From contig JAFEKR010000030.1 of NCBI GenBank assembly GCA_019022495.1, positions 682,001 through 746,000 of the forward strand: 64,000 bases of DNA, read 5' to 3'. A model generated the notes under the pieces. It was not told the origin of the DNA. It saw only the letters and a list, made by a program, of their open reading frames with translations, and did no database searches. Shown piece after piece: positions 31,651 through 42,210 of this stretch; position 1 is the stretch's first letter; every line of letters starts with the position of its first letter. A program made the position numbers and the translations under genes. This DNA is from Epichloe hybrida. Taxonomy: Eukaryota; Ascomycota; Sordariomycetes; Hypocreales; Clavicipitaceae.

Positions 31651-33475
31651 ATGCACACGTCTGTTGTTTTGGCCGGCATTGCCCTCGGGGCTGCCCTGAT
31701 GGTGATGCTCGTCGATTCTGTCCTGACGTCACTCCGGCACAGGGCCAAGGCGAAGGAGCTGGGTTGTAAACCTCTTGTCAAGACGCCTTCCCTGGATCCC
31801 AGCGGCATCTGGGCGCTCTACCTCGGCTTCAAAGCCTCCAAGGCCAAGAGGTTCCCCGACTTCATGCAGGAACTTTACAATCGCTTTCAGGAAGGCCAAC
31901 GTCGTCCTGTCAGCACTTTAGGTCTCGTGTCGCCATTCTTCAAGAGGGTCATCTTCACAGCCGAGCCGCGGAATATCCAAACCATGCTGGCGCTGAAATT
32001 CAAAGATTTCGGACTAGGCGTGAATCGAACGGAAAACTTTGCGCCTCTGCTTGGAAACGGCATTGTAAGTTTTTTTTTTTTTTCCTTCTTTTCTGTTTGC
32101 GAGCACGACAGCACGAGCATGCCGCCTCATGACTGATTGCCGCTCAGTTCGCCACAAATGGCAAGCAATGGGAACATTCACGCGCTCTTCTCCGCCCACA
32201 ATTTGTCCGCAGCCAAGTCAGCGACCTGGACCTGGAGGAAAGACATGTCAAGAACATGATGGCAGTCTTGGATCAGCATCTTGGTCGCGACGGCTGGACC
32301 GGCACCGTCGATCTTCAGGTCCTGTTCTTCCGCCTCACTCTTGATTCGGCGACCGAGTTCCTCTTCGGCGAGAGTGTCAACAGCCAGATTGACCAGCAAC
32401 ATTGCATCAAAAACACCGGCAAGGACGACGGCAGCTTCGCGTATGCTTTCGATCGCTCCCAGTTCATCATGGCCATCGCCGCCCGGCTTGGCAACAACTA
32501 CTGGCTGATGCACACCCCTGAATTTCGCCGCATGGTGCAGCGAGTTCATGATTTTGTGGACTACTTTGTCCAGAAAGCCATGAACAAGCCCTCGGAGAAG
32601 AAGGCTGATCATCACTACGTCTTCCTGAACGCTTTAGCGGAGCAGACGCAGGATCCCGCCGAGGTGCGGTCGCAGCTTCTAAACATCCTTCTTGCTGGCC
32701 GTGACACGACCGCCTCGCTGCTGGGGTGGTTCTTCCATACTCTGGCCGACGAGCGATATCAGCCAATCTATAAGAGACTCCGCAAAATCATTGTGGAAGA
32801 ATTCGGGCCGTATTCTGATCCTCGTCAAGTAACTTTCGAGAGAATGAAGAATTGCCAATATTTGCAATGGTGTATCAATGAAGCCTTGAGACTGTTTCCC
32901 GTTGTACCCATGAATGTTCGCACGGCACTGACGGATACGACCTTGCCCACGGGCGGTGGCCCCGACGGCACTTGGCCGATTTTCGTGCCCAAGGGTACAG
33001 ATGTCGGATACTCGGTGAGCGCTATTTCATTCCTCCTCGCAACTTGCTTGCTGTTCAGTGTCCAGGAACTATTGTGACGAGAACAGTATTGACCACCTCT
33101 CTCTCTCTCCCCTCTTCTCAGGTTTATATCATGCACCGACGGAAAGACCTCTGGGGTGAAGACGCCGAGGTGTTTAGACCAGAACGCTGGGAGGCGAGAA
33201 AGCCTGGATGGGACTATCTGCCTTTCAATGGCGGCCCTAGAATCTGCATTGGTGGGTTACCGCTTGCCGCAATCATTGTCAATCTACCCTCGTTTACTGA
33301 CTTTCTGATTATAGGACAGCAATTCGCACTAACTGAGATTGCTTACGTTGTTGTGCGAATGATGCAGCGCATCGACGAGGTTGACGGCTCTGCCGCTGGT
33401 CCTGTGAAACACGGCTTGACATTGACGGACTGTCCGGCTGATGGCGTCAAGCTTCGTCTTCACTTTGCTGAGTAA
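31651..33475 (+). CDS. Cytochrome P450, CYP52-like (probable fatty-acid/alkane hydroxylase)
   Basis: Four exons, 31651-32064, 32148-33014, 33122-33251 and 33315-33475, give about 523 residues. There is an N-terminal membrane anchor (VVLAGIALGAALMVMLV). The oxygen-binding helix I reads LLAGRDTTASLL, the ExxR motif lies in INEALRLFPVVPMNVR, and the haem loop is FNGGPRICIG, with the proximal cysteine just before the last intron. The AlkB-like features FATNGKQWEHSRALLRPQF and FLFGESVNS match CYP52 and relatives, which ω-hydroxylate long-chain alkanes and fatty acids at the ER. All splice phases agree and no lesion is seen. A related second P450 lies 2.2 kb downstream on the same strand. Confidence 0.92.
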
Positions 33476-34022
33476 GAGTATGGAAGTTGAAGCGAGGTGA
33501 GATGATGAAAGATGGAGAGCATGAGGCCACAACCTCTTGCGGCCATAAAATTCAACATTTGCTGGCAAACCCTTCGCTGTTGTCTGTATGTCACTTCACC
33601 TGTAGGCTCAATCATGTCTGGCGCACACCACTGTAGACAGACAATGTTGATTAAAAACGGCGAAGAGGGGGGGCGAGAGGTGCCATTTTTAGTACCGAGT
33701 ATGGACTAGTCGAGGAGTCCGGAATGACGAAAAATTTGACCACCACTTTTGAAAAATTCGTGGGGAGTGGGGTAGGTGAGGAGACTCGCCGGACGTGATT
33801 GGACTATCCGCGGCGTTGCCTCGGTCTGTGGAGCAGTAATAACTGGACGATTTCTTCAACATCGTCGGCCCCCTTATGGTTGCGGAGTGCTCGTCACCTC
33901 CTTCGTCGCAACCCCCGTCCTTCCGGCCTCGAGAGAAGAGCTGCGCGCGTGGGAAGGAAGCACGCGCGGGAACAACAACAATCAAACAGCCCGGCTGATG
34001 GTGATCCGCTGAACTCAGCACA
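33476..34022. other. Spacer before the HAD phosphatase gene
   Basis: 547 bp without gene features. Confidence 0.4.
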
Positions 34023-35108
34023 ATGAGAGTCACGTGGGCGGCGCTCAGTGTCGCGTCCTTGATCGGCCTCGTCGATGCCACCACTCCCGCTTCGACAAGG
34101 ACGCCATGCACCGCCGGCCCGCGTCTGGCCCACTGGCCGCCGCAGGCAGCAAAGGCTCTCAACGACATGATTGCGCGCAATGCTCACAGGGGCCGCTACG
34201 CCGTCTTCGACATGGACAATACCAGCTATCGATTCGATCTGGAGGAGTCGCTGCTCCCATTCCTCGAGGCCAAGGGTGTTCTTTCGCGCGACAAACTGGA
34301 TCCCTCTCTGAGAGTCGTACCATTCGAAGATTCTGCTTCGTACAATGAAACCTTGTACAGTTACTATCTCCGCCTCTCCGAAATCGACGATGCAGTCGGC
34401 TACCCCTTTGCCGCGCAGGTGTTCAGTGGCATCCCACTGCGACAGCTCAAGGTCCACGTTGACGAGTTGATGGCGTCGAACAAGACGATTCCGGTCACGT
34501 ACCGAAAAGGAGGGACACTGACAAGCTCCACAGTCAGCCCGCCCAGGGTGTTCCGCGGCCGGGTCGAGCTGTACAATAAGCTCATGGCAAACGGCATCGA
34601 CGTGTACGTCGTCAGCGCTGCCTCGGAGGAACTGGTGCGCATGGTCGCCTCGGACCCCAAGTACGGCTACAACGTCAAGCCCGAGAACGTAATCGGCGTC
34701 ACTCTACTGATGAGGGATCTCAAAACTGGAAACGTCACTTCCGCTCGGAAACAAATCAAGGACGGCAACTACGATGAGAAGAGTAACCTCGAGCTGGTCA
34801 TGACGCCTACCTTGTGGACACCGGCCGTGTGGAAAGAGGGTAAATGGGCTGCCATTCTGGCCTATATAGACCCGTGGAAAAGACCCATTCTTGCCGGCGG
34901 CGATACTCCGGACAGTGATGGCCCAATGCAATTCCAGGGCGTGGATGTCGGCCGTGGTGGCATCCATCTCTGGGTCAATCGCACGGAGAAGTACTGGCAG
35001 CAGATTAGCAAAATGAGGAAGGATTTCGCAGAGGCTCAACAGCGTGAAGGACTGCCTGTCTGGGCGGACAAGAACTGGGTGGTCGTCAAGCCTGAAGAGA
35101 TCCTGTAG
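34023..35108 (+). CDS. Secreted HAD-superfamily phosphatase (phosphorylcholine-phosphatase-like)
   Basis: One uninterrupted exon of 361 residues. It starts with a signal peptide (MRVTWAALSVASLIGLVDA). The HAD motif I is AVFDMDNTSYRFDLEES, with Asp nucleophile and acid/base Asp. Motif II is probably VYVVSAASEELV, and ILAGGDTPDSDGPM supplies the motif IV aspartates. The arrangement resembles the phosphorylcholine phosphatase-like branch of HAD hydrolases. That would release phosphate, and perhaps choline, from phosphorylated head groups outside the cell. The substrate is inferred. It is flanked by two CYP52-like P450s on the same strand, which may point to lipid utilisation, though co-regulation is not shown by sequence. 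Confidence 0.82.
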   Translation: MRVTWAALSVASLIGLVDATTPASTRTPCTAGPRLAHWPPQAAKALNDMIARNAHRGRYAVFDMDNTSYRFDLEESLLPFLEAKGVLSRDKLDPSLRVVPFEDSASYNETLYSYYLRLSEIDDAVGYPFAAQVFSGIPLRQLKVHVDELMASNKTIPVTYRKGGTLTSSTVSPPRVFRGRVELYNKLMANGIDVYVVSAASEELVRMVASDPKYGYNVKPENVIGVTLLMRDLKTGNVTSARKQIKDGNYDEKSNLELVMTPTLWTPAVWKEGKWAAILAYIDPWKRPILAGGDTPDSDGPMQFQGVDVGRGGIHLWVNRTEKYWQQISKMRKDFAEAQQREGLPVWADKNWVVVKPEEIL

Positions 35109-35723
35109 ATGGGCAGAAGAAACCATGACGGGGCAGAAGCCGAGGTTGGTTGTCTTCATGTTCATCAGACACTGGGCGATTGACGCTCATGTACGGATTA
35201 TACATGTACATATGCATGACGACAAGGATACATGTAAATGCACGCGCGAAAAGTATGTGCGCCCCCGGCTTCATGTAGGACAGGTGTGCTTGGCACCGCT
35301 CGCACTGCATCGACTTGGACAACTTCTCAAGTCGATAACAGTCACACAGGTGCGGGGTTGGAGTGGAGACTCTGGAGATGCGTCTACATGTACATGTACA
35401 TGTACGTACAGTCTTACCCCTGAATGATTTTACACGAGGTACATGACCAGGGGTAACGGGCCAATAACAAATCACCATTGTATGCCGCGTCCCCTCCTTT
35501 GAGCTATTTCCTACGGATTACTCAGTAACATGGTCCGTATGTACACGGTCCGTACATGGTCCGTACATACATGTGGTTCCCAGTTCCCGACCCTTGACGA
35601 AGATGATGCTCGCAGCCCGCTGCCAGTCTGCGACCAGCCCCAGCCCCAGCCCCAATCCTTCATCACAACCTTTTCCCAGTTACTCCTTGCGACAGACAGC
35701 TCGGCTTCTTTTCGCCTTTCGAC
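35109..35723. other. Spacer with tandem TACATG repeats and a MITE remnant
   Basis: Contains TACATG/GTACAT repeats (about 35,384-35,406 and 35,536-35,575) and the left end of a MITE at 35,409. No gene. Confidence 0.5.
35409..35473 (+). mobile_element. 5' remnant of the 238-bp MITE family also present at 60,120
   Basis: CAGTCTTACCCCTGAATGATT, TTACACGAGGTACATGACCAG and GGGTAACGGGCCAAT match the first ~60 bp of the intact MITE at 60,120-60,357, preceded by TA as there. The rest, including the right inverted repeat, is absent. Confidence 0.8.
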
Positions 35724-37649
35724 ATGCTGCAGATGGCAGTGAGTATATGGACGGCGGTTCTGGCCCTGCCAGGACTGCTCGTGGTGCTCTGGATCTTCCA
35801 GCTCTTCTACATACCATTCCGTATGCGAAAGAGCTCTGGTGTCACTGCTCCCATCTTGGCAAGTGATCCGTTCCATGGTAATTGCCTCCTCGTACCCGGC
35901 TCACCCCAGCCCATCCTCATCATGTGTCGCTCTCTTCTAATCCATCGTTCGGACCAGTCTTGTACATGTTCCTTGAAGCCGCCTACATGCAGGCCAATAC
36001 CGTATGCTTGCGCACTTCAACAACATGATTGCCCGAGGGGACCCAAAGACACCCAACGTCGCCGAACTTCAGTTTAGCCGTCGGCGCATCATCCTAACTC
36101 GAGACCACGAGCACATCAAGACCATCCTCACCACCAAGTTCACACAGTATGGAAAGGGAGAATACATGCACTCCGCCACCAGTCCTTTCTTGGGCGATTC
36201 CATTTTTACAACCGATGGACAACTGTGGCAAAAGAGCCGCGCTTTGATACGCCCCATGTTCTCTACCGCACGAGTGCGGGACATTGAAATCTTCTCGCGG
36301 TGGACAGACATGCTCATATCCAAGCTACCACCATCGGGCCAAACGGTTGACATCTGCGATTTATTCTATAGAATGACGCTAGACGTGTCCACGGACTTTC
36401 TCCTGGGCGAGACTGTGGGCGCACTGGAAAACCCCAACACTGAATTCAGTTGCGCTTTCACCGACGTGCAGCGCATGCAGATGATTCGTGTTATCTTGTA
36501 GTAAGTTGATGTAGTTTTTAGTTTTTTTTCTTCGCAAGTTAAATCTGCATGCAAGACTGTTTTTGAGCCGGCCATGATTGGGGGATTTTTTTCTTTCCTG
36601 ACTCACTTCATAGTTCTTTCCGTCGTATACTTCCAATAAGAAAATATCACGACGGCATCAAGACCATTGAGCGCTTCATCACTCCGTACATTGACTCCAC
36701 TTTGCAGTTGTCCATCGAGGAACTTGAGAAACGCTCCAAATCGGACAAGGATTTTACCTTTCTGCACAACATCGCCCTATTTTCTCGCGATCCCAAGGTG
36801 ATCCGTGATCAAATCTTTGCCGTTCTCATAGCAGGGCGCGACACGACTGCCGCGACTCTATCATGGGCCATTTACGAGCTCTCCAACTACCCAAAGATTT
36901 GGCGAAAGCTGCGTACCCAGGTACTGGAACATGTTGGTCCGACCCAAACACCGTCATATGAGCATCTCAAAAACCTCACATGTTTGACACACACGATCAA
37001 CGAAACTCTTCGGCTGTATCCAGCCGTGCCCTTCAACATTCGCGGATGCAGTACGTGGCCACCCAAATACACAGGCGCGAGCCGCCGTCACCGAGCTGGA
37101 GCTAATTCATGTGACGTAGTCGAGGATTCAACACTGCCTATGCCGGAAGGGCAGCCCGAGATTGCGACCTCGGTGGGGGACATTGTCATCTATAGCACCA
37201 TGGCAATGCAACGCCGAGCAGACCTGTACCCTGCTGTTTCTGATACTTTTGCCGACCCTGCGATTTTCAGTCCCGATCGATGGGAACACTGGACGCCCAA
37301 ACCCTGGCATTATATTCCTTTCAATGGCGGCCCTAGAATATGTATCGGTGGGTGGCCTCCTGCCTCGATCGCTGTTGGTTCACTCTGATTTTCTGATTTC
37401 ACGATGCAGGACAAAACTTTGCGGTCACTGAAATGGGGTTTACATGTGAGCTTACTTAGTTCCACAGATAGTGCGCATCGCCATATCACTCGATACTGAC
37501 GTCAAGAAATCATAGTGGTTCGGCTGTTGCAGAAGTTCGAGCGGCTCGAGTATCGCGGTGATTGGAATGCCCAATTTCACAAGGCAGAGTTAGTCGGGTG
37601 TCCAGGCCAGGGTGTTCCAGTAGCATTCTATGAAGCAGAACAGCAGTAA
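35724..37649 (+). CDS. Second CYP52-like cytochrome P450, with an apparent frameshift near its 5' end
   Basis: The N-terminal anchor (MAVSIWTAVLALPGLLVVLW) is followed by TAPILASDPF. The main exons are about 36,003-36,500, 36614-37050, 37120-37347, 37410-37445 and 37516-37649. Motifs are GDSIFTTDGQLWQKSRALIRP, VLIAGRDTTAATLSW (helix I), INETLRLYPAVPFNIR (ExxR) and FNGGPRICIG (haem loop), all intact. Around 36,000 the frame containing LYMFLEAAYMQANT must shift by one base to reach MLAHFNNMIARGDPK. Either a C is missing or a 71-bp intron (36002-36072) excises these residues. The 5' intron from about 35,878 is also uncertain. If intact, the enzyme would hydroxylate fatty acids or alkanes. Confidence 0.75.
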
Positions 37650-38193
37650 CTTCGGGGCCTATCGATTCCCGCTCCAGTCATCAACACGAACAGCTAGTCA
37701 CAAAACAAAAGAAAGCGGCTTTCAAAACGGAGCATTCTGGGGTGTGTAGGTGCATGTATCCCGTCATGCAGCAGTGTGGATAAATTTCCGCTCAAGCCGA
37801 ACCTTGACACAATTGTGGTTCTGGGCCTTTCCATTAATGGCTCGGCAGATTTATGCCTTTGTTTGTCGTCTATGGCCTGGATCTTGCCAAGTTTTGACAG
37901 CAATATACAAAATAACGTCAAACAGTTCTCTAGCACGCCGTCGACTTCTAAAATAGTATCTAGTGTTTCCTTTGACTGTGCGTGCCAGTAAGCATCCCTC
38001 ATTCAGGTCCCCCGAAACCTCATCTCAATGATAGCAGTGGGTTCGACGATGACGAATGACGATGCCCTCCGTCGCTCTTGAAAATGGGGAGAATCTCCGT
38101 CGCCAAGTCCATCCGGGCATATCTCAATCCGGCCCGGAGCTTGCTGATTGTTCCTTGCTACGAAGATGATGGAAATAGTGCCAGAGGGAGGTA
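37650..38193. other. Convergent 3' flank between P450-2 and the DUF3712-like gene
   Basis: 544 bp. No gene features. Confidence 0.4.
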
Positions 38194-39334
38194 TCAAGGC
38201 GCGCAGAAGTTGGTGTCTTTGTGGCCCAGTATCTCGCCAATGTCGATTTCCACGGATTGGGTCGCGCCTCGCATCGCAGACTCTAACCAGGGAATCTCCT
38301 CACCGCTGAATCGAACCTCGTGGACTCTCAACTGGAAAGGGACGACGCCCTTCTCACAAAACTGTGGACTCCTTACAAGGTGCAAGACCTGCGTCTGGTT
38401 TACCCTGGAGGTTATGGGGATGTTGTTGATTCCAGGGCGGAGCAGTAAATGATTGACGTTCAGAGTACCGGCGGAATGGTCATTCACAAAGATGTCGAAT
38501 GCAACGTTGCCCTGTTTGAGAAATTGTCAGCGATTATCAGACAGAGTTGGTGTGTTTGAAGCGCTGACCATATCTATAGTGTAATACGACGGATTCGCGA
38601 TGATGGCTGTCGCATTCAACAAGGCTGAGCCGCCCCTGAGAGAAACGCTGGTGTCCTTGATTTCCGTTCCCCTCAGCATGTTGAGACCTTTGAGCTCTAT
38701 TGTCTTGCGGAATTCCACGGGATACTTCTTGGCCAAACCAGCTGGTTGGGCCAATGTTTGTCCGAAAACGTCTATTGCCAGGCTTTCGCTTCGGAAGAAC
38801 AGTTGGTTGTACTCCGCGAATGCCTCCTTGTCACGTATCATGACCACCTGGCTGATGTTGATTGCCTGGAACCTGTCGGCGCTCGTTGGGGGAAACCGAA
38901 GGGACATGAATGGTGCGGCATGGGGCACCCCAGAGAGCGTCAAGTTGCCCTCGAATGCATCGAGATTGGCCTTGACCGCTCCATCCGTGGTAATGGTTGA
39001 ATTGATCTGTATGAGAAGCGAGTCGGGCCTGCAATCCAAGGCATTGATGCCCTGGATCTCGAGGTGCGCGTCGTCGACCTTGTCTTGCGCGGCGACCGGG
39101 ACAATGACAAAGATGCTGCGTCTCGCAAAGGTCAGAAACTGTTTTGCTCCGTACCCGTACCATGTGTTGCTCCCGTCGTGCCACTTACGTGATGCAGACA
39201 ACGAGGACAGTGATGCATATCCACGCCACGAGGTGCCAGGCCCAGAATCGTCTCAAGTGGTTCGTGAGGGCCCGAGACTTGTGGGTTTCCTTGGACTGAT
39301 GGCTGACGATGGGACTTGACTTCGATGTGGACAT
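38194..39334 (-). CDS. DUF3712-like (LEA-2-type) single-pass membrane protein
   Basis: Three exons, 39334-39189, 39115-38569 and 38511-38194, give about 336 residues. A basic/Ser-rich N-terminal tail is followed by one transmembrane helix (WHLVAWICITVLVVCIT, then IFVIVPV). A long extracellular or lumenal β-rich domain follows, with HLEIQGINALDC, SLLIQINSTITTDG, GNVAFDIFVNDHSAG and LLLRPGINNIPI. This matches the pattern of fungal DUF3712 proteins related to LEA-2 domains, whose function is unclear. The first splice acceptor could be either of two AG sites (39,116 or a few bases upstream) and both keep the frame. No lesion seen. Confidence 0.8.
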
Positions 39335-40320
39335 GACGGCTGGATATTCTCCGGTGAGATGATGGCGCGAGATGGGTCTTTGAGCCGAAATGCCCCCTGG
39401 GGATATTTAATGGACAATAAATGTCCCTTATATCATTTTCTTTGCCAATCTACGAGGCGTAGGAACAGAGAGCGAGGTTCGCTGGACTTGACTATGAAAA
39501 AAAGGCGCCTACAAAAGGTGTATACTATCCACGAATACGCCAAGCTATGACCTGTTACATGCTGAGTAGCATGAATAACATGAGTATCACCTGTTGATGC
39601 AAGGAACTTGTGCTAATTCTTATTACTATGGTCGACCGCATGTGATGAAAGTTGGTTGGGCGTCGTCACATCCCAATCATGACCCTCTGGTCCGATAGTC
39701 CATCACACGACAACACGAGTCGTGACCCTCGGCTTCTTCTGATGACACGCGTGTGCATCTGAGATAACTAGCCCAACTGGCATTGCCGCAAAACAACACC
39801 GGGCTAGCAGCCTGAACCTACTATTATCTAAGGGGAGACGGGAATTGTAGACAGAACATTGAACTTGAATTTCCTTGACATGATCGTCTGAACCTTTCCT
39901 CGCAGCTCAGTCCGTTCTCTCCGGGATGGAAAAGTCCCGCCCGGTTCTTGCCCACGGTGCATTCTAGCCTAAATCAGCATAGACGATGGCTTGTAGAACT
40001 GTACAACTACTCCCCTCCCCCAAACAGTGGAACGGACTATCAGGATGGTCGTCTCCAAAGCTTGCTAGGGCAAAAATCCTACCGTTTCGCAACAAAATCT
40101 CGCTTGACATGGTTCCTTCCTACGCTATTCATCGTCTGCGTCTACTGGCCGGCTCCGCATCCAGGTCTTGCCTCATGGTTTGTAGAGTGACAGAATAGTA
40201 ATAGCTTGGCACGATTTGATTTTGACCTTTTGGAAGCACATTGTATGTGGAGTGCGTTGATAAGATGGCAAGACGGATTTGGTGATTTAGACACGAATTC
40301 AACCTTCATTGATCCCAACT
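39335..40320. other. Intergenic, DUF3712-like 5' flank and HsbA-like 3' flank
   Basis: About 1 kb; short frames only. Confidence 0.4.
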
Positions 40321-40959
40321 CTACATAAGAACAGCACTAGCAAACAAAACAGCGGCAAAGACCACGATGATTGAGCGTCCGTCGGAAAGAGAAGCCGATT
40401 TGCTACTCACGGCTACATCACTAGCCATCTTGCAGTTCTGACCGGAAAACTCCTCCTTGGATTGCTTGAGAACCTGGATCAGGCCCGAGGTAAGATCTTT
40501 GGATATCTCCTGGGCTTCCGGGGGGATTTTCCCATCAACGGCATGGATCAAATCCTGGGATCTGGTGTTGATGGTCGTTATTTGGAGGAGGGTGACGTCG
40601 CACAGGCCCAGCTTCTTGATCTTGGCCTTCATGGAGTTCAGGTTGCCCGTCAGGCCACGACCCAATGCTGTGAGCTCGTGAACCGGCGGGATGAGGCGCA
40701 CCGAGTCGAGAAAGTCGATTGGGGTCGTGCCGTTGACCCTGCTTGCGCCCGTCTTGAGCGCCGAGATCAGGCCGTTGGAAGCCAAGAGGAGGGGCGCGGG
40801 ATCGTTTGCAGTGCCGACTGCTGTGTCTAGCTTCCGGATGCTGGCCTTGACGTTGTCGAGGACATCTGTGATGGTCGCCAGGTCTCGTTTGAGCAGAGGG
40901 AATGCATCGTGGGCCAGTGCCTTGACAGCAAGGCACAGGGGGATGATGGAGAGCTTCAT
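40321..40959 (-). CDS. HsbA-like cell-wall galactomannoprotein, probably GPI-anchored
   Basis: Single exon of 212 residues from the ATG at 40959. The signal peptide is MKLSIIPLCLAVKALA. The helical repeat domain (ITDVLDNVKASIRKLDTAVG, LISALKTGA, LTALGRGLTGNLNSMKAKI) is the hydrophobic-surface-binding HsbA / cell-wall galactomannoprotein fold. The C-terminus is Ser-rich followed by a hydrophobic tail (SIIVVFAAVLFASAVLM), as expected for a GPI signal. In Aspergillus HsbA binds hydrophobic surfaces and recruits cutinase, so a role in adhesion to waxy or hydrophobic substrates is plausible here. An upstream in-frame ATG at 41013 would precede the signal peptide and is unlikely. Confidence 0.85.
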   Translation of the reverse strand: MKLSIIPLCLAVKALAHDAFPLLKRDLATITDVLDNVKASIRKLDTAVGTANDPAPLLLASNGLISALKTGASRVNGTTPIDFLDSVRLIPPVHELTALGRGLTGNLNSMKAKIKKLGLCDVTLLQITTINTRSQDLIHAVDGKIPPEAQEISKDLTSGLIQVLKQSKEEFSGQNCKMASDVAVSSKSASLSDGRSIIVVFAAVLFASAVLM

Positions 40960-42210
40960 GTGTTCCTGATTTTGAGGCGCGGAGGATAAGTGCGAAGCGA
41001 TGCAAGTGAACAAAGGCGTGCTTTATTGTCGTCAACTTTATAGCCTGATAGCGACGCATGGGATAGATGTTTGGGGAGTGAAAAAAAAGAAACAACCATG
41101 CCTGGAAATCCGGTTCCAAACAGAGAACAGAAATCGTCCGCTCAGTCAATACCTACTAGTCTCTGCTTGCTTCTTTATAATACCAATCCATGCCATCCCA
41201 TGGGTTTTCTTCTACTTTACCGAGGCCGCCCTGCTACTACTAGTCGTTAATCTAGCGGCACTAGCCAATCTGCGAACCACGATATGGCCGATTGTTATTT
41301 TGCCACTTTTCCAGTGATATCGCGTTGGTCTGCCGAATCCTAGTACATGTGCAATACATGTGTATCAATCTCACATGTGTCGTGGCGTTCTGAGGTGCCC
41401 GCCGCGAAACACACGGACGCAGAAAATACTACACAACCAGAGACAGCTTTCACAGTCTTCTGTCTCACTGTCTGCCTGCCTGCCTGTCTGTCAGCGTGGT
41501 CCCCGAAATTTCACCAGGTAATTTCGGGTTCACCTCCCCGTGCCCCTGCTCCCAGTGCGGGGATCTGGATCTGGATCAAGTCTTTATCTATACGGAGGAC
41601 AGAGTACAACAATTAACAACTCGATGCTCGATGACTGGGTAGATGAGAGATGGATGAGATTGAAACTATAGCGGCATGTCCATCACGCATCAAATGGCAA
41701 GTTGAGCCAGCCAGCTGAAACTCCTGTTGGCTAATAACACATGTCTTCAGCAGCCAGCCCGAGGATTGAATCCCGACATGGGTCCATTGGGCGAACAGGG
41801 GAGGGAGGTCTCAGCCGTGACCCCAGATGGATGGCGCCAAATCAGGTTGGCTGGCTAATTGTACATACATACATTACATACATGTAGGCTCTGGCTGGCC
41901 TGCTATCTCTGGGACACGTGGAGATGGGGACATTAAAATACCAAGTTCGCCGTCAACGACGCGGCACTTTAATCGCTCAGGCCCCTCGTGCCATCTTGGC
42001 TCCCATGTGCGTTATCTCTGCCATCGAGTTCAACGAAACGGTAGTATTAGCTAACCCCGATATATTTACGCGCCTCCACCGTTTGTTCAAAACCTTCTCG
42101 CGTCCTCAATTCCCTCGTCGAGCCGAGATTGTCTGCTCGCAGCTTTTTCTTCCTCTTCTTATTCTCCCCTTTTCCTTCTTCTCGGTTTGTCCGAGTCATC
42201 ACCGATTAGT
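40960..42210. other. Intergenic, divergent HsbA-like/MFS upstream region
   Basis: 1.25 kb without gene features. Contains short TGCCTGCC and TACATACAT runs. Confidence 0.4.
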
